A DNA stretch of 45,157 nt from Flavobacteriales bacterium UBA3431 (GTDB lineage Bacteria > Bacteroidota > Bacteroidia > Flavobacteriales > Schleiferiaceae). Positions 15,877 through 25,400 of this stretch are shown one piece after another. The DNA lies in NCBI GenBank assembly GCA_002381225.1, contig DFSS01000015.1, positions 9,358-54,514 on the forward strand, written 5' to 3'. Within the stretch, counting starts at the first letter, position 1. Each line of letters opens with the position of its first letter. The translations under genes and the position numbers were made by a program. The notes beneath the pieces were generated by a model. That model saw nothing but the letters and a program-made list of their open reading frames with translations, was not told where the DNA came from and searched no databases.

Positions 15877-18800
15877 ATGTACTTGGTATTCGACACGGAA
15901 ACGACGGGTCTTCCACAGCGATGGAATGCCCCCATTGAGGACGTAGACAACTGGCCTCGAGTGGTTCAGCTCGCATGGCAGTTGCATGCGGCCGATGGCT
16001 CCTTGATGGAAGCCAAGGATTTTTTGGTGCGCCCGGAGGGCTTCAATATTCCATTTGGGGCGCAAAAGGTCCACGGCATTTCGACGCAGTTAGCCCAATC
16101 CCAGGGGCATCCCATGTCCGAGGTGCTGGACGCCTTTGAGGCGGCCCTCGCCCAAACCCGTTACATGATTGGCCACAACTTGCGTTTTGACTTGCCGGTC
16201 ATGGGGGCTGAATTTGTGCGGCTCACGCGCAACCACGGCAAACTTCAATTGCCCGTATTGGATACCTGCACCCAGGCAACGGCCCAAGTCACGCAAATCG
16301 TGGGAGGAAAGGGGAGTGGGTTTAAAATCCCCAAGCTGACCGAACTGCATGCCCACCTCTTTTCGGACGACTTTGCCGAAGCGCACAATGCCTCGGCGGA
16401 TGTGGAGGCATCCGCCCGCTGTTTTTGGGAGCTCGTTCGACGCGGCCACTGGTCTCCCGAGCAAATCGGATGGGACGGCGCCACGCTCCGAGCCTACCAA
16501 GAGGCCCATCCCGCTCCCATCGCAGGGATCGGACTGGCCCACCGGAATTTGCAAGAAGAAAGTGCCCGGCTTGCGGCAGGGGGAGCGTCAAATACCGCCC
16601 AGCCTCCTGCGCCCCAGCCCCCTGAAGTGCCATCGTCCGCACCCGCTGTCGAGGCGACGTCCGTTGAAACAGATGCAGGGTCAAGGGTGGGTCACCCAGG
16701 CGGTGAAGAGCAGGATGGCGTAGCCGAACCCGGCGTGGCCCCTCATTTCTTTCATATCCACGCGCACAGTCAGTTTAGCATACTCCAAGCGACGGCCAAA
16801 GTACCGGCCATGGTGGAACGAGCTGTGTCGGATGGCCAGCCTGCCGTGGCTTTGACGGATTTGGGCAATATGATGGGAGCCTTTCAGTTTGTCAAAGCAG
16901 TCTCGGACTACAACAAATCGCGTCCAGAATCCAGACCGGAACTCAAAGCGATTGTGGGCTATGAGGCCTATGTCTGCCGGGACCGCACAGACAAGTCACA
17001 GAAAGACGACGGCTACCAAATTCCCTTGCTGGCTAAGAATAAAACCGGTTACCACAACCTCGCCAAGCTCAGTTCCTCCGCCTTTATCGAAGGATTTTAC
17101 TATGTGCCCCGCATTGACAAGGACCTCTTAGCTGCCCACCGCGAAGGCGTGATGTGCACCACGGGAGGTCTGTATGGCGAAGTTCCTTCGCTCATCCTCA
17201 ACGTGGGCGAAAAGCAAGCGGAAGAGGCCTTCCTCTGGTACAAAGAGCAATTCGGAGAGGATTTTTATGCCGAAATCAACCGCCATGGGCTGCCAGAAGA
17301 AGACGTCATCAACGAAGTCCTTCTTCGTTTTTGCCAATCCCACGGAGTTCGGGCTATTGCGGCGAACAATGCCTTCTACATTGATCAGTCCGAATCCGAA
17401 GCCCACGACGTCCTGCTCTGCGTCAAGGAAAACGAGAAAAAAGCGACCCCCATTGGACGTGGGCGAGGATTCCGGTATGGTTTCCCGAACGACCAATTTT
17501 ACCTCCCGACGCGCGTGCAAATGGCCGAGCGCTTTGCGGATGCCCCCGATTTACTTGATGCTTTGGCGGAAATCAGTGCCAAGGTGGAGAATTACCCGTT
17601 GGCGCGCGAAGTCTTGTTGCCCAAATTTGCCATTCCCGAGGCCTTTCTAGATCCCAAGGACGAACAGGATGGCGGAAAGCGTGGAGAGAATGCCTACCTG
17701 CGTCACTTGGCCTTTGAAGGGGCCAAGGGCCGGTATACGGAGATTACGTCCGAAATAGAAGCACGACTCCACTTTGAACTCGAGACGATTGAGCGCACCG
17801 GCTATCCGGGTTACTTTCTGATTGTTCAAGATTTTTGCCGTGCCGCGCGGGACATGGGAGTCAGTGTGGGCCCCGGTCGGGGTTCCGCCGCGGGATCTGC
17901 CGTGGCGTATTGCATTGGCATCACCAATGTCGACCCGATCCGCTACGATTTGCTGTTTGAGCGCTTCCTTAACCCGGACCGCGTGAGCCTGCCGGATATT
18001 GATATCGACTTCGATGATCGGGGTCGCGATAAGGTCATCCAGTATGTCATCGACAAATACGGATCGAGCCAAGTTGCGCAAATTATCACGTACGGATCCA
18101 TGGCGGCCAAGTCTGCCATCAAGGATGCGGCTCGGGCCCTGGACTTGACCTTCGACGAAGCCGATCGCTTGACGAAACAGGTCCCAGACAATCAGTCCTT
18201 GGCGAAAATTTTGGGGCTGGATGACAAGGCCTTGCGTGAGCAATTCCGTGGGGAGGACTATGAGAAAGCCCAAGCCTTGCGGACGATGATGGCTCAAAAA
18301 GATGCCTCCGGCGAAACCTTGACCAAAGCCAAGGTCCTCGAGGGCTCGCTCCGCAACACGGGTATCCACGCCTGCGGCGTCATCATCACCCCCACGGACA
18401 TTCGGGAGTTGATTCCTGTGGCGACCGCCAAAGACAGCGAAATGTGGTGCACGCAGTTTGACAACGCCGTGGTCGAGTCAGCGGGACTGTTAAAAATGGA
18501 CTTTTTGGGTCTCAAGACCCTGACCTTGATCAAGGATGCGGTCGCCCTCGTTAAAAAGCGTCACGGAGTCGAACTCGACATGGAGGCCATCCCCATGGAC
18601 GACACGCGGACCTATGAGCTCTTCCAACGTGGCGAAACAGTCGGCATCTTCCAGTACGAATCGCCCGGCATGCAAAAACACCTCAAGGACTTGAAACCCA
18701 CGGTCTTTGGGGATTTGATTGCCATGAACGCGCTCTACCGTCCAGGACCCCTGGAATACATTCCTTCTTTCATTCGGCGGAAGCATGGAGTAGAGCAGAT

Positions 18801-20343
18801 CACGTATGATTTGGCCGACATGGAGGAAAATCTCCAGGAGACCTACGGGATTACTGTGTACCAAGAGCAAGTCATGTTGCTCTCCCAGAAACTCGCAGGC
18901 TTTACCAAGGGCGAGGCGGACGTGCTCCGGAAGGCCATGGGTAAAAAGTTGCGCGACGTCCTGGATAAAATGAAGCCCAAGTTTGTCGCGGGGGGCGCAG
19001 AGCGTGGTCACGATGCGGCCATCCTTGAGAAAATTTGGAAAGATTGGGAAGCCTTTGCATCCTATGCCTTCAATAAATCGCATTCCACGTGCTACGCCTG
19101 GATTGCCTACCAGACGGCCTACCTCAAGGCGCATTACCCGGCAGAATACATGGCCGCTGTGCTATCCAATAACATGAACGACATCAAGCAGGTGAGCTTC
19201 TTTATGGAGGAGTGCAAGCGGATGAAGTTGGATGTGTTGGGCCCGGACGTCAATGAGTCCGATGCAACATTCACGGTCAATGAGCAGGGGGCTGTTCGCT
19301 TTGGCCTCTTAGGCATGCGCGGCGTGGGAGGCAGCGCCGTCGAATTTCTACTTCAAGACCGCCAAGAAAAAGGACCCTATGAATCGGTCTTTGACATGGC
19401 CCGCCGCGTCGATCTCCGTGTGGTCAACAAAGGCACGTGGGAAGCCTTGGCGCTCGGTGGGGGCTTTGACAGTTTTCCAGGTATGCATCGAGCATTGCTC
19501 TTTGCAGACGAGCAGGGCGATGGGAAGAATTTCTTGGAAAAAGTGCGCCGATACGGCCAGGGCTTCCAGGATCAAGAGAATTCGGCCCAAGTTTCCCTCT
19601 TTGGAGAGGAGAGTGGGGTGGACATTCCGGAACCCGAGCTGCCGGAAGTGCCCGAATGGAACACGATGGAGTTGCTCAAACGCGAAAAGGATGTCAACGG
19701 CATCTACCTCAGTGCCCATCCGCTGGATACCTACCGCTACGAAATCAAAACCTTCGCGAAGAACCGGGTGAGCGAACTTGAAGACCTCGATGCGTTTGTG
19801 CAAGGGGCTGGTAGCCGGGACTTTGCGGTGGCGGGATTGATCTCCAACGTCAACCTTCGAACCACGCGCACGGGCAAGGAAATGGGGTCATTCACGTTGG
19901 AAGACCACGAAGGAAGCCGCGAGTTCGTACTCTTTGGTCAGTCTTTTTTGGATTTTCGATCCTACTTTGTCAATGATTTGATGGTGCTTGTTCGCGGCCG
20001 GGTCCAAAAACAATCATGGGCCCGTGACGATGCCAATGCCCGGATGTTTGCGGACATATCCAAGATCTTTTTACTGCATGAGCTTTTTGAACGGGAAGCG
20101 CGTTCACTGAGCCTTTTTGCAGCCGTCGAGGATGTACAGCCCGAACGATGGGCTGAACTGGCCGGCATCCTGAAAAAATATCCCGGGAAAAATCGAGTCA
20201 TCTTCCACGTCATGGATCCCGTCACCCGTACACAGATCAAAATGCCCAGCCGGGATTGGTCCACGGGAGTCGACCGACATTTGCTGGAGGAATTAGATAG
20301 TTTGTCGCATTTCCATGCGGCAGTGAAAACGGAAACAGCATGA
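15877..20343 (+). CDS. dnaE: DNA polymerase III alpha subunit with fused N-terminal DnaQ-like exonuclease
   Basis: 1488 residues. Residues 1-190 are a DEDDh exonuclease with all catalytic residues: FDTETTG (D6, E8), GHNLRFD (D105) and HNASADVE (H170, D175). A Pro/Ala-rich linker (about 195-285) leads to the PHP domain, which begins HFFHIHAHSQFS (H293, H295), then the polymerase core with GPGRGSAAGSAVAY and PDIDIDFDD (catalytic D709, D711). C-terminal parts include the helix-hairpin-helix region and an OB fold (VAGLISNVNLR... FTLEDHEG). It is the replicative polymerase with built-in proofreading; exonuclease-bearing DnaE is known in Flavobacteria. The PHP motif reads ALTDLGNM where ALTDH is expected, so that metal site is probably inactive. 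It is the first gene of a five-gene overlapped run. Confidence 0.96.
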   Translation: MYLVFDTETTGLPQRWNAPIEDVDNWPRVVQLAWQLHAADGSLMEAKDFLVRPEGFNIPFGAQKVHGISTQLAQSQGHPMSEVLDAFEAALAQTRYMIGHNLRFDLPVMGAEFVRLTRNHGKLQLPVLDTCTQATAQVTQIVGGKGSGFKIPKLTELHAHLFSDDFAEAHNASADVEASARCFWELVRRGHWSPEQIGWDGATLRAYQEAHPAPIAGIGLAHRNLQEESARLAAGGASNTAQPPAPQPPEVPSSAPAVEATSVETDAGSRVGHPGGEEQDGVAEPGVAPHFFHIHAHSQFSILQATAKVPAMVERAVSDGQPAVALTDLGNMMGAFQFVKAVSDYNKSRPESRPELKAIVGYEAYVCRDRTDKSQKDDGYQIPLLAKNKTGYHNLAKLSSSAFIEGFYYVPRIDKDLLAAHREGVMCTTGGLYGEVPSLILNVGEKQAEEAFLWYKEQFGEDFYAEINRHGLPEEDVINEVLLRFCQSHGVRAIAANNAFYIDQSESEAHDVLLCVKENEKKATPIGRGRGFRYGFPNDQFYLPTRVQMAERFADAPDLLDALAEISAKVENYPLAREVLLPKFAIPEAFLDPKDEQDGGKRGENAYLRHLAFEGAKGRYTEITSEIEARLHFELETIERTGYPGYFLIVQDFCRAARDMGVSVGPGRGSAAGSAVAYCIGITNVDPIRYDLLFERFLNPDRVSLPDIDIDFDDRGRDKVIQYVIDKYGSSQVAQIITYGSMAAKSAIKDAARALDLTFDEADRLTKQVPDNQSLAKILGLDDKALREQFRGEDYEKAQALRTMMAQKDASGETLTKAKVLEGSLRNTGIHACGVIITPTDIRELIPVATAKDSEMWCTQFDNAVVESAGLLKMDFLGLKTLTLIKDAVALVKKRHGVELDMEAIPMDDTRTYELFQRGETVGIFQYESPGMQKHLKDLKPTVFGDLIAMNALYRPGPLEYIPSFIRRKHGVEQITYDLADMEENLQETYGITVYQEQVMLLSQKLAGFTKGEADVLRKAMGKKLRDVLDKMKPKFVAGGAERGHDAAILEKIWKDWEAFASYAFNKSHSTCYAWIAYQTAYLKAHYPAEYMAAVLSNNMNDIKQVSFFMEECKRMKLDVLGPDVNESDATFTVNEQGAVRFGLLGMRGVGGSAVEFLLQDRQEKGPYESVFDMARRVDLRVVNKGTWEALALGGGFDSFPGMHRALLFADEQGDGKNFLEKVRRYGQGFQDQENSAQVSLFGEESGVDIPEPELPEVPEWNTMELLKREKDVNGIYLSAHPLDTYRYEIKTFAKNRVSELEDLDAFVQGAGSRDFAVAGLISNVNLRTTRTGKEMGSFTLEDHEGSREFVLFGQSFLDFRSYFVNDLMVLVRGRVQKQSWARDDANARMFADISKIFLLHELFEREARSLSLFAAVEDVQPERWAELAGILKKYPGKNRVIFHVMDPVTRTQIKMPSRDWSTGVDRHLLEELDSLSHFHAAVKTETA

Positions 20344-21035
20344 AGACAGGACCTTGGCGCATTTTTCTGACTCTCTTGGTTTTGCTGGGAGGGATGCAGG
20401 CTTGGGCTCAAAACCAAACACTAGACGGCAAGAAACACGGTCCGTGGAAAGTGCGCTATGAAGGGAGTACGGTGCTCCGGTATGAGGGGACCTTTGATCG
20501 TGGAATCCCCGTGGGCACCTTTACCCACTACCACCCGAATGGAACCAAGCGCGCCGTGATGGTTTTTCGAGGCCAAACCCAGGTTTGCTATGTGCAGGAA
20601 TATGCCGAAAACAATGTCCGCATCGCAGAGGGCAAATACAGCGCTCCTGGCGTCAAGGATAGCACCTGGCGGGTGTATGATTTGAATGGAAAACTTCTGA
20701 ATATAGAAACCTACGCAGGCGGCGCTCTAGATGGCGTGTACCAAACATTTTATCCCAATGGGAAGGTGGTTGAAACGGGCACAATGCGCGCAGATGCCAA
20801 AACCGGTACGTGGATACGGTTTACCGAAACAGGGGACAAGTTGCGTAGTGCCGAATACCAAGATGATCTTCCTCATGGGCTGTGGGTGGAGTACGATGAA
20901 ACCGGACGCATCGCGCTTCGTGGTGAGTATCAACTGGGCTTGCGAGAGGGCAAATGGCTCGAGTTTTCTGAGGGCAAAGCTTCGAAGGGCACCTGGTACC
21001 ACGAGGGCCGTATCACCAAAGAGGTCGAATACTGA
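20340..21035 (+). CDS. Exported MORN-repeat-like (YwqK-type) protein
   Basis: 231 residues with a signal peptide (about 1-23, ending AQAWAQ-like). The rest consists of repeated 20-25-residue units of the pattern G-x-W-x-x-Y-D/N-x-x-G-K/R-x-x-x-x-x-Y, for example GTFTHYHPNGTKR, STWRVYDLNGKL, GVYQTFYPNGKV, GLWVEYDETGRI and GKWLEFSEG. This is the MORN/YwqK antitoxin-like repeat. In Bacteroidota such exported proteins are common but uncharacterised; the toxin-antitoxin label of the family is not supported here because there is no partner toxin gene. Its ATG overlaps the dnaE stop (ATGA) and its stop overlaps the mnmA start (TGATG), so it is translationally coupled to both. Confidence 0.85.
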   Translation: MKTGPWRIFLTLLVLLGGMQAWAQNQTLDGKKHGPWKVRYEGSTVLRYEGTFDRGIPVGTFTHYHPNGTKRAVMVFRGQTQVCYVQEYAENNVRIAEGKYSAPGVKDSTWRVYDLNGKLLNIETYAGGALDGVYQTFYPNGKVVETGTMRADAKTGTWIRFTETGDKLRSAEYQDDLPHGLWVEYDETGRIALRGEYQLGLREGKWLEFSEGKASKGTWYHEGRITKEVEY

Positions 21036-22180
21036 TGGCACGGGTGGTTGTGGGTCTCTCGGGTGGGGTGGATTCATCCGTGGCAGCGCACCTACTTCAG
21101 CAGTCTGGGCATGAAGTCATTGGCTTGTTCATGCGCAATTGGACGGACGAAAGTCCCACGCTGGAAGCGGAATGTCCTTGGATTGAAGACTCGAACGACG
21201 CCTTGCTCGTCGCGGAAAAATTAGGCATCCCTTTTCAAGTCTTGGATCTCAGTTCGGCCTATAAAACCCGCATTGTCGACTACATGTTTGCCGAGTACCA
21301 AGCAGGCCGAACGCCCAATCCAGATGTGCTATGCAACCGAGAAATTAAATTCGATCTCTTCTTGGAGGCTGCCCTCTCGCTGGGTGCAGACTATGTGGCG
21401 ACGGGGCATTATGCTCAAAAAACCACTTCCGAGGACGGCATGCATCACCTCTTAGCGGGTGCCGATGGAAACAAGGATCAAAGCTATTTTCTCTGTCAGC
21501 TCAATCAAACACAACTCTCCAAAGCCCTGTTCCCCATTGGCCACCTTCCGAAACCAGAGGTTCGTCGTATCGCGAAAGAAGCGGGCTTAGTCACCGCGGA
21601 GAAAAAGGATTCGCAGGGCTTATGTTTTATTGGGAAAGTGCGTCTACCTGACTTTTTGCAGCAGCAACTTTCCATCCAAACCGGCCAAATCATTGAGGTT
21701 TCGCGAGATTCAGACGTTTTTAAAGCACCAAGTTGTGGCCAGCCTTGGCCCCTGAAGGCCGATCATGGCACCGTGGTAGGAAGCCACCCTGGTGCGCATT
21801 TCTTCACAGTGGGCCAGCGCAAAGGCTTATTGGTAGGAGGGAAGCCTTTGCCTCTCTTTGTCTTGGCGACGGACGTAGCTGAAAACATCGTCTACGTGGG
21901 GCAAGGGGAGGACCATCCTGGGCTCTACCGCCCTTGTGTATGGATGATGCCAGGGGAAGTCCATTGGGTAAGACCTGATTTGGCACTCCAGCCTGGGGAA
22001 AGCCTTGAGGTGTCGGCCCGAATTCGCTACCGGCAGGCTCTCGTGCCCGCCCGATTGACCGCAGAGGAGAGCGGCCTAGCTTTGGTGCCCACCGCACCGT
22101 TTAAATCTGTCGCTCCGGGCCAATTCGCGGCTTGGTATTTGGGCGATGAACTCATTGGTTCTGGAATTATCCATGCATAA
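21035..22180 (+). CDS. mnmA: tRNA-specific 2-thiouridylase MnmA
   Basis: 381 residues. The N-terminal PP-loop ATPase motif is GLSGGVDSSVAAHLL near residue 7. The two active-site Cys lie in PNPDVLCNREIKF (nucleophile) and SQGLCFIGK (persulfide acceptor). ATGHYAQ and KDQSYFLCQLNQ bind tRNA and ATP, and the C-terminal beta-barrel domain ends with GQFAAWYLGDELIGSGII. It makes 2-thiouridine at the wobble position of tRNA-Lys/Glu/Gln. The catalytic set is complete and the length normal. The start overlaps the upstream stop by one base. Confidence 0.96.
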   Translation: MARVVVGLSGGVDSSVAAHLLQQSGHEVIGLFMRNWTDESPTLEAECPWIEDSNDALLVAEKLGIPFQVLDLSSAYKTRIVDYMFAEYQAGRTPNPDVLCNREIKFDLFLEAALSLGADYVATGHYAQKTTSEDGMHHLLAGADGNKDQSYFLCQLNQTQLSKALFPIGHLPKPEVRRIAKEAGLVTAEKKDSQGLCFIGKVRLPDFLQQQLSIQTGQIIEVSRDSDVFKAPSCGQPWPLKADHGTVVGSHPGAHFFTVGQRKGLLVGGKPLPLFVLATDVAENIVYVGQGEDHPGLYRPCVWMMPGEVHWVRPDLALQPGESLEVSARIRYRQALVPARLTAEESGLALVPTAPFKSVAPGQFAAWYLGDELIGSGIIHA

Positions 22181-22181
22181 C

Positions 22182-23804
22182 ATGAAAAAAACCTTCTTAT
22201 TTCTTGCAGGCCTTAGCGCTTTGATGGCTTGGGGTCAAACGGCTCCAACTACCCGGCACTGGGTATTTCTCCATGAGGCGGCATTTGAAGGACCCACCTG
22301 GTCCCCTCAGCGCGGGCAAGCCTCCTTGACGCCTGCGGCCGTGGAGCGTCGTTTGCGACAAAACATTCCCATCCGCGCAACGGATTATCCTTTGTCCACG
22401 GCGGCCTTGACCGAGGTGCGTGCAACGGGAGCGGAGATTTATCGAACCTCGCGTTGGTTGCGGGCAGTATCCGTGGTCGCCACGCCCACCCAGTTGGAGG
22501 CGTTGCGAAGCCTTCCAGGGGTCCTTCACATCCAACCCGTGGCAAAACTCACCCAAACCGTGGCAGAAATTCACCCCAATTCAGCCCCGCCGAGTCATCC
22601 AGAAGAAGGGGTTCAATCCTACAACTATGGCCAAAGTCTGGATCAAGTCAACCAGATCAATCTCATTCCCTTGCACAACGCAGGGTATGCGGGCGCGGGG
22701 ATCAACATTGCCCTTATGGATGGTGGGTTTACGGGGACCGATGTGCATTCCGCTTTTCAGGGAGCCTGGAGCCAAGGGCGCATCGTTTTGACGCATGACT
22801 TTATCGACAATGACACCAATGTTTTTCAGGTAGGCAGCCACGGCATGTCGGTACTGAGCACGATATGTGCAGACCTGGATGGAACCTTTGTGGGCACGGC
22901 TCCCGAGGCCAACTACTTCTTGTTTCGGACAGAAGACGAACTCTCCGAAACCCTCGTGGAGGAAGACAATTGGGTGGTGGCCTCCGAATGGGCGGATTCT
23001 TTAGGGGTGGATGTCATCAACACCTCTTTGGGCTATACCACCTTTGACAATGGCATCGGGGATCATAGTTATGCGGACCTCGATGGCAAAACGACCGTTA
23101 TTTCTCGTGCGGCTACGGCCGCAGCCCGCACCGGCATGATCGTGGTCGTGGCGGCAGGAAATGAAGGAGCCTCAAGCTGGAAGTACATTTCATGCCCCGC
23201 GGATGCCGATTCCATTCTCTCCATTGGTGCCGTGGACGGCATGGACTTGCGGGGCAGCTTCTCGAGCCAGGGTCCCACAGCGGATGGACGGATCAAACCC
23301 GATTTGGGTGCGCGTGGGGTGTCCGCAACGATTATGAAGAGCAGTGGCCAAGTGGGAACGGGAAGCGGAACGAGTTTCGCCTCGCCCATCACCTGTGGCG
23401 CCATGGCCTGCTTGCTCCAAGCGGTGAAAGCGAACCAAAGCACCTACGACATTCAAGGCATCTTGGACGCCGTACGGCAAAACGCTAGCCAAGCGAGCAA
23501 GCCCGACACGCTCCTGGGCTGGGGCATTCCTAATTTTTCGGCGGCCCTCACTGCCATGGGATTGGAAGAGGGACATCCCGTTCCTACATGGGCCTTACAG
23601 CCCTTTGGTTCGGCTTATGTCTTGCGCCGGTTGCGGCCCACTACATCGGTCACCGTGCATCGCTACGATGGCACGGGACGCCTGCTGGAAACGTTCGATT
23701 TGGAGCCGGGTCTGGGTGCCATCGAACTTCGGTCCTACCCAGGCATAACGCTTCTTCACCTCGTGGGCGAGGATGAGGAAGTCCTCAAAGTTCCCGCGTT
23801 TTGA
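22182..23804 (+). CDS. Secreted subtilisin-like serine peptidase (S8), probable T9SS cargo
   Basis: 540 residues from MKKTFLFLAGLSALMAWGQ, a signal peptide, starting two bases after the mnmA stop. Residues about 20-125 are an I9-like propeptide (SLTPAAVERRLRQNIPI, SRWLRAVSVVA). The catalytic triad is D180 (NIALMDGGF), H220 (GSHGMSVLS) and S398 (GTSFASPITCG), with the oxyanion Asn in VVAAGNEG. The C-terminal 75 residues after the catalytic domain look like a short T9SS type-A sorting domain (TVHRYDGTGRLLETF then GITLLHLVGEDEEVLKV), although this region is divergent. The product should be a secreted or surface-attached protease for protein degradation. It lies in the dnaE-mnmA run, an odd setting for an extracellular enzyme. 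Confidence 0.9.
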   Translation: MKKTFLFLAGLSALMAWGQTAPTTRHWVFLHEAAFEGPTWSPQRGQASLTPAAVERRLRQNIPIRATDYPLSTAALTEVRATGAEIYRTSRWLRAVSVVATPTQLEALRSLPGVLHIQPVAKLTQTVAEIHPNSAPPSHPEEGVQSYNYGQSLDQVNQINLIPLHNAGYAGAGINIALMDGGFTGTDVHSAFQGAWSQGRIVLTHDFIDNDTNVFQVGSHGMSVLSTICADLDGTFVGTAPEANYFLFRTEDELSETLVEEDNWVVASEWADSLGVDVINTSLGYTTFDNGIGDHSYADLDGKTTVISRAATAAARTGMIVVVAAGNEGASSWKYISCPADADSILSIGAVDGMDLRGSFSSQGPTADGRIKPDLGARGVSATIMKSSGQVGTGSGTSFASPITCGAMACLLQAVKANQSTYDIQGILDAVRQNASQASKPDTLLGWGIPNFSAALTAMGLEEGHPVPTWALQPFGSAYVLRRLRPTTSVTVHRYDGTGRLLETFDLEPGLGAIELRSYPGITLLHLVGEDEEVLKVPAF

Positions 23805-24760
23805 GTTTAAAAACGCCCATCACCCATTTGCTGGGTATTGAACACCCCATCATTCAAGGGGGCATGATTTGGTGTTCAGGCTGGCGCCTGGCTGCCGCCG
23901 TCTCCAACGCAGGTGGCTTGGGAACGCTTGGAGCCGGGAGCATGTATCCGGAGGTGCTTCGCGAACATCTCGCCAAATTGAAAGCAGCCACGGATAAACC
24001 CTTTGCGGTGAATTTACCCCTCCTGTATCCCGACATGGAGGCCCATGTACAAACCTGCTTAGATTTCAAGGTCCCCATTGTCATTACCAGTGCGGGATCT
24101 CCCAGGACCTACACCCAGCGGTTCAAAGAAGCGGGGGTGACGGTCATGCATGTTGTTTCTTCGGCGGCCTTCGCCAGGAAATCGCAAGAAGCAGGCGTCG
24201 ATGCGGTGATTGCTGAAGGGTTTGAAGCGGGCGGCCACAATGGCCGAGAAGAAACCACCACCCTGGTGCTTATTCCCGCGGTATGCGATGCGGTCACGAT
24301 TCCTGTGGTCGCGGCAGGTGGCATAGCAGATGGTCGGGGGATGGCTGCAGCCTTGGCTTTGGGGGCTGATGCCGTGCAATTAGGGAGCCGTTTTGCGGCT
24401 ACGGTTGAATCGTCGGCGCACCCTGCGTTTAAAGCGGAGATATTGGCCGCACAAGAGGGATCCACGCAATTGACTTTAAAGGAATTGGCACCCGTTCGCT
24501 TGCTTAAAAATGCCTTCTATCAGGAAATTCAAGCGGCCTATGCACAGGGTGCGGATGCCGCGCAGTTGGCCGCGCTTCTTGGACGAGGCCGAGCCAAGCG
24601 AGGGATGTTTGAGGGTGACCTTCTGGAGGGCGAACTAGAAATCGGCCAGGTGGCCCAACAGATTTTGGATTTGCCCACCGCTGGGGAGATCATAGAACGC
24701 ATCCACACCCAATGCCTGCAGACCCTTCAGGGCCTTCATCAACGGGTGGCCAAGCCCTAA
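23801..24760 (+). CDS. FMN-dependent nitronate monooxygenase / FabK-like enzyme
   Basis: 319 residues of the 2-nitropropane dioxygenase fold. FMN-binding features are HPIIQGGM at the N-terminus, SNAGGLGTLG, AEGFEAGGHNG (the His used by nitronate monooxygenases), VVAAGGIADGRGMAAALALGADAVQLGSRF. It starts with TTG (TTGAGT) overlapping the TGA of the subtilase gene, so initiation probably depends on translational coupling. The same fold includes enoyl-ACP reductase FabK; no fatty-acid genes are adjacent, so I prefer nitronate monooxygenase with moderate certainty. It is cytosolic and the last gene of the dnaE run, converging with gmhA across 18 bases. Confidence 0.85.
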   Translation: MSLKTPITHLLGIEHPIIQGGMIWCSGWRLAAAVSNAGGLGTLGAGSMYPEVLREHLAKLKAATDKPFAVNLPLLYPDMEAHVQTCLDFKVPIVITSAGSPRTYTQRFKEAGVTVMHVVSSAAFARKSQEAGVDAVIAEGFEAGGHNGREETTTLVLIPAVCDAVTIPVVAAGGIADGRGMAAALALGADAVQLGSRFAATVESSAHPAFKAEILAAQEGSTQLTLKELAPVRLLKNAFYQEIQAAYAQGADAAQLAALLGRGRAKRGMFEGDLLEGELEIGQVAQQILDLPTAGEIIERIHTQCLQTLQGLHQRVAKP

Positions 24761-24778
24761 GGCTAGAATTCGAACAGA

Positions 24779-25378
24779 TTATTGAACGCGGGCGTCATAC
24801 GTGCCTCCCATGCTTGGCGTATCGCCCATGAGACGGGCCATCATGACTTTTTTGACCATATTGAACACGGCCATATGCACGTCTTCCGCGACTTCCATAT
24901 CCATGGCATCCGAGTGGATGGAAATGTCGGCGGCTTCGCGCAGTTGACCCCCTTTAAAGCCGGTCATGCCGATGACGGTGGCCCCCTTGGACTTGGCGTA
25001 GTCCACCGCCTTGAGGACGTTTTTGGAATTACCCGATCCACTGATGCCAATCACGACATCGCCGGGTTGTATAAAGTTCTTTAAGGGCTCGACAAAGATG
25101 TCCTCCCATCCAATGTCGTTGGCAATGGCCATCATGGAGGGCAGGTTGTCGTTGAGGCAAACCATTTTAAAGCGCTGGTCCAAGCCGTACGAAGCGCCTT
25201 TTAAAAAATCGCCCGCAGCGTGACTTGCGGAAGCGCCCGAACCGCCGTTGCCCATCGTGAAGATGGTTGCGCCGCGCGCATGCGCGTCGGCAAAGCACTC
25301 AACCATCGCGTCCACGGCAGCCATATCGAGACGGTTGAGCGTATCGGTCAGCAGTTGGCGGTATTCTGATGCAGTCAT
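24779..25378 (-). CDS. gmhA: Phosphoheptose isomerase (SIS domain)
   Basis: 199 residues, a single SIS domain: FTMGNGGSGASASHAAGDFLKG near residue 40, the Ser-rich phosphate loop GISGSGNSKNVLKA, GMTGFKGGQL and the metal/catalytic region AEDVHMAVFNMV. GmhA isomerises sedoheptulose 7-phosphate to D-glycero-D-manno-heptose 7-phosphate, the first step of heptose synthesis. It is the last gene of the minus-strand cassette with HddA and the HddC-GmhB fusion, which together give the full route. A separate TACCTTTA box lies four bases before its ATG, so it may also be transcribed on its own. Confidence 0.92.
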   Translation of the reverse strand: MTASEYRQLLTDTLNRLDMAAVDAMVECFADAHARGATIFTMGNGGSGASASHAAGDFLKGASYGLDQRFKMVCLNDNLPSMMAIANDIGWEDIFVEPLKNFIQPGDVVIGISGSGNSKNVLKAVDYAKSKGATVIGMTGFKGGQLREAADISIHSDAMDMEVAEDVHMAVFNMVKKVMMARLMGDTPSMGGTYDARVQ

Positions 25379-25382
25379 GAGA

Positions 25383-25390
25383 TAAAGGTA
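25383..25390 (-). promoter_or_regulatory. -7 box four bases before the gmhA ATG
   Basis: Minus-strand CCC-TACCTTTA-TCTC-ATG, within the 22-base gap after the kinase gene. It is nearly the same string as the yaaA box (CCC-TACCTTTA) and suggests an internal promoter with a leaderless transcript. Confidence 0.42.
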
Positions 25391-25400
25391 GGGTCTTTTA

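Noticed and set aside
17647..18369. 240-codon minus-strand frame inside dnaE
   Set aside because: Antisense shadow of the polymerase core; no start context or domain.
20340..21035. Toxin-antitoxin role for the YwqK/MORN-like protein
   Set aside because: The neighbours are dnaE and mnmA, no toxin gene is present, and the protein has a signal peptide; the family label alone is not evidence.
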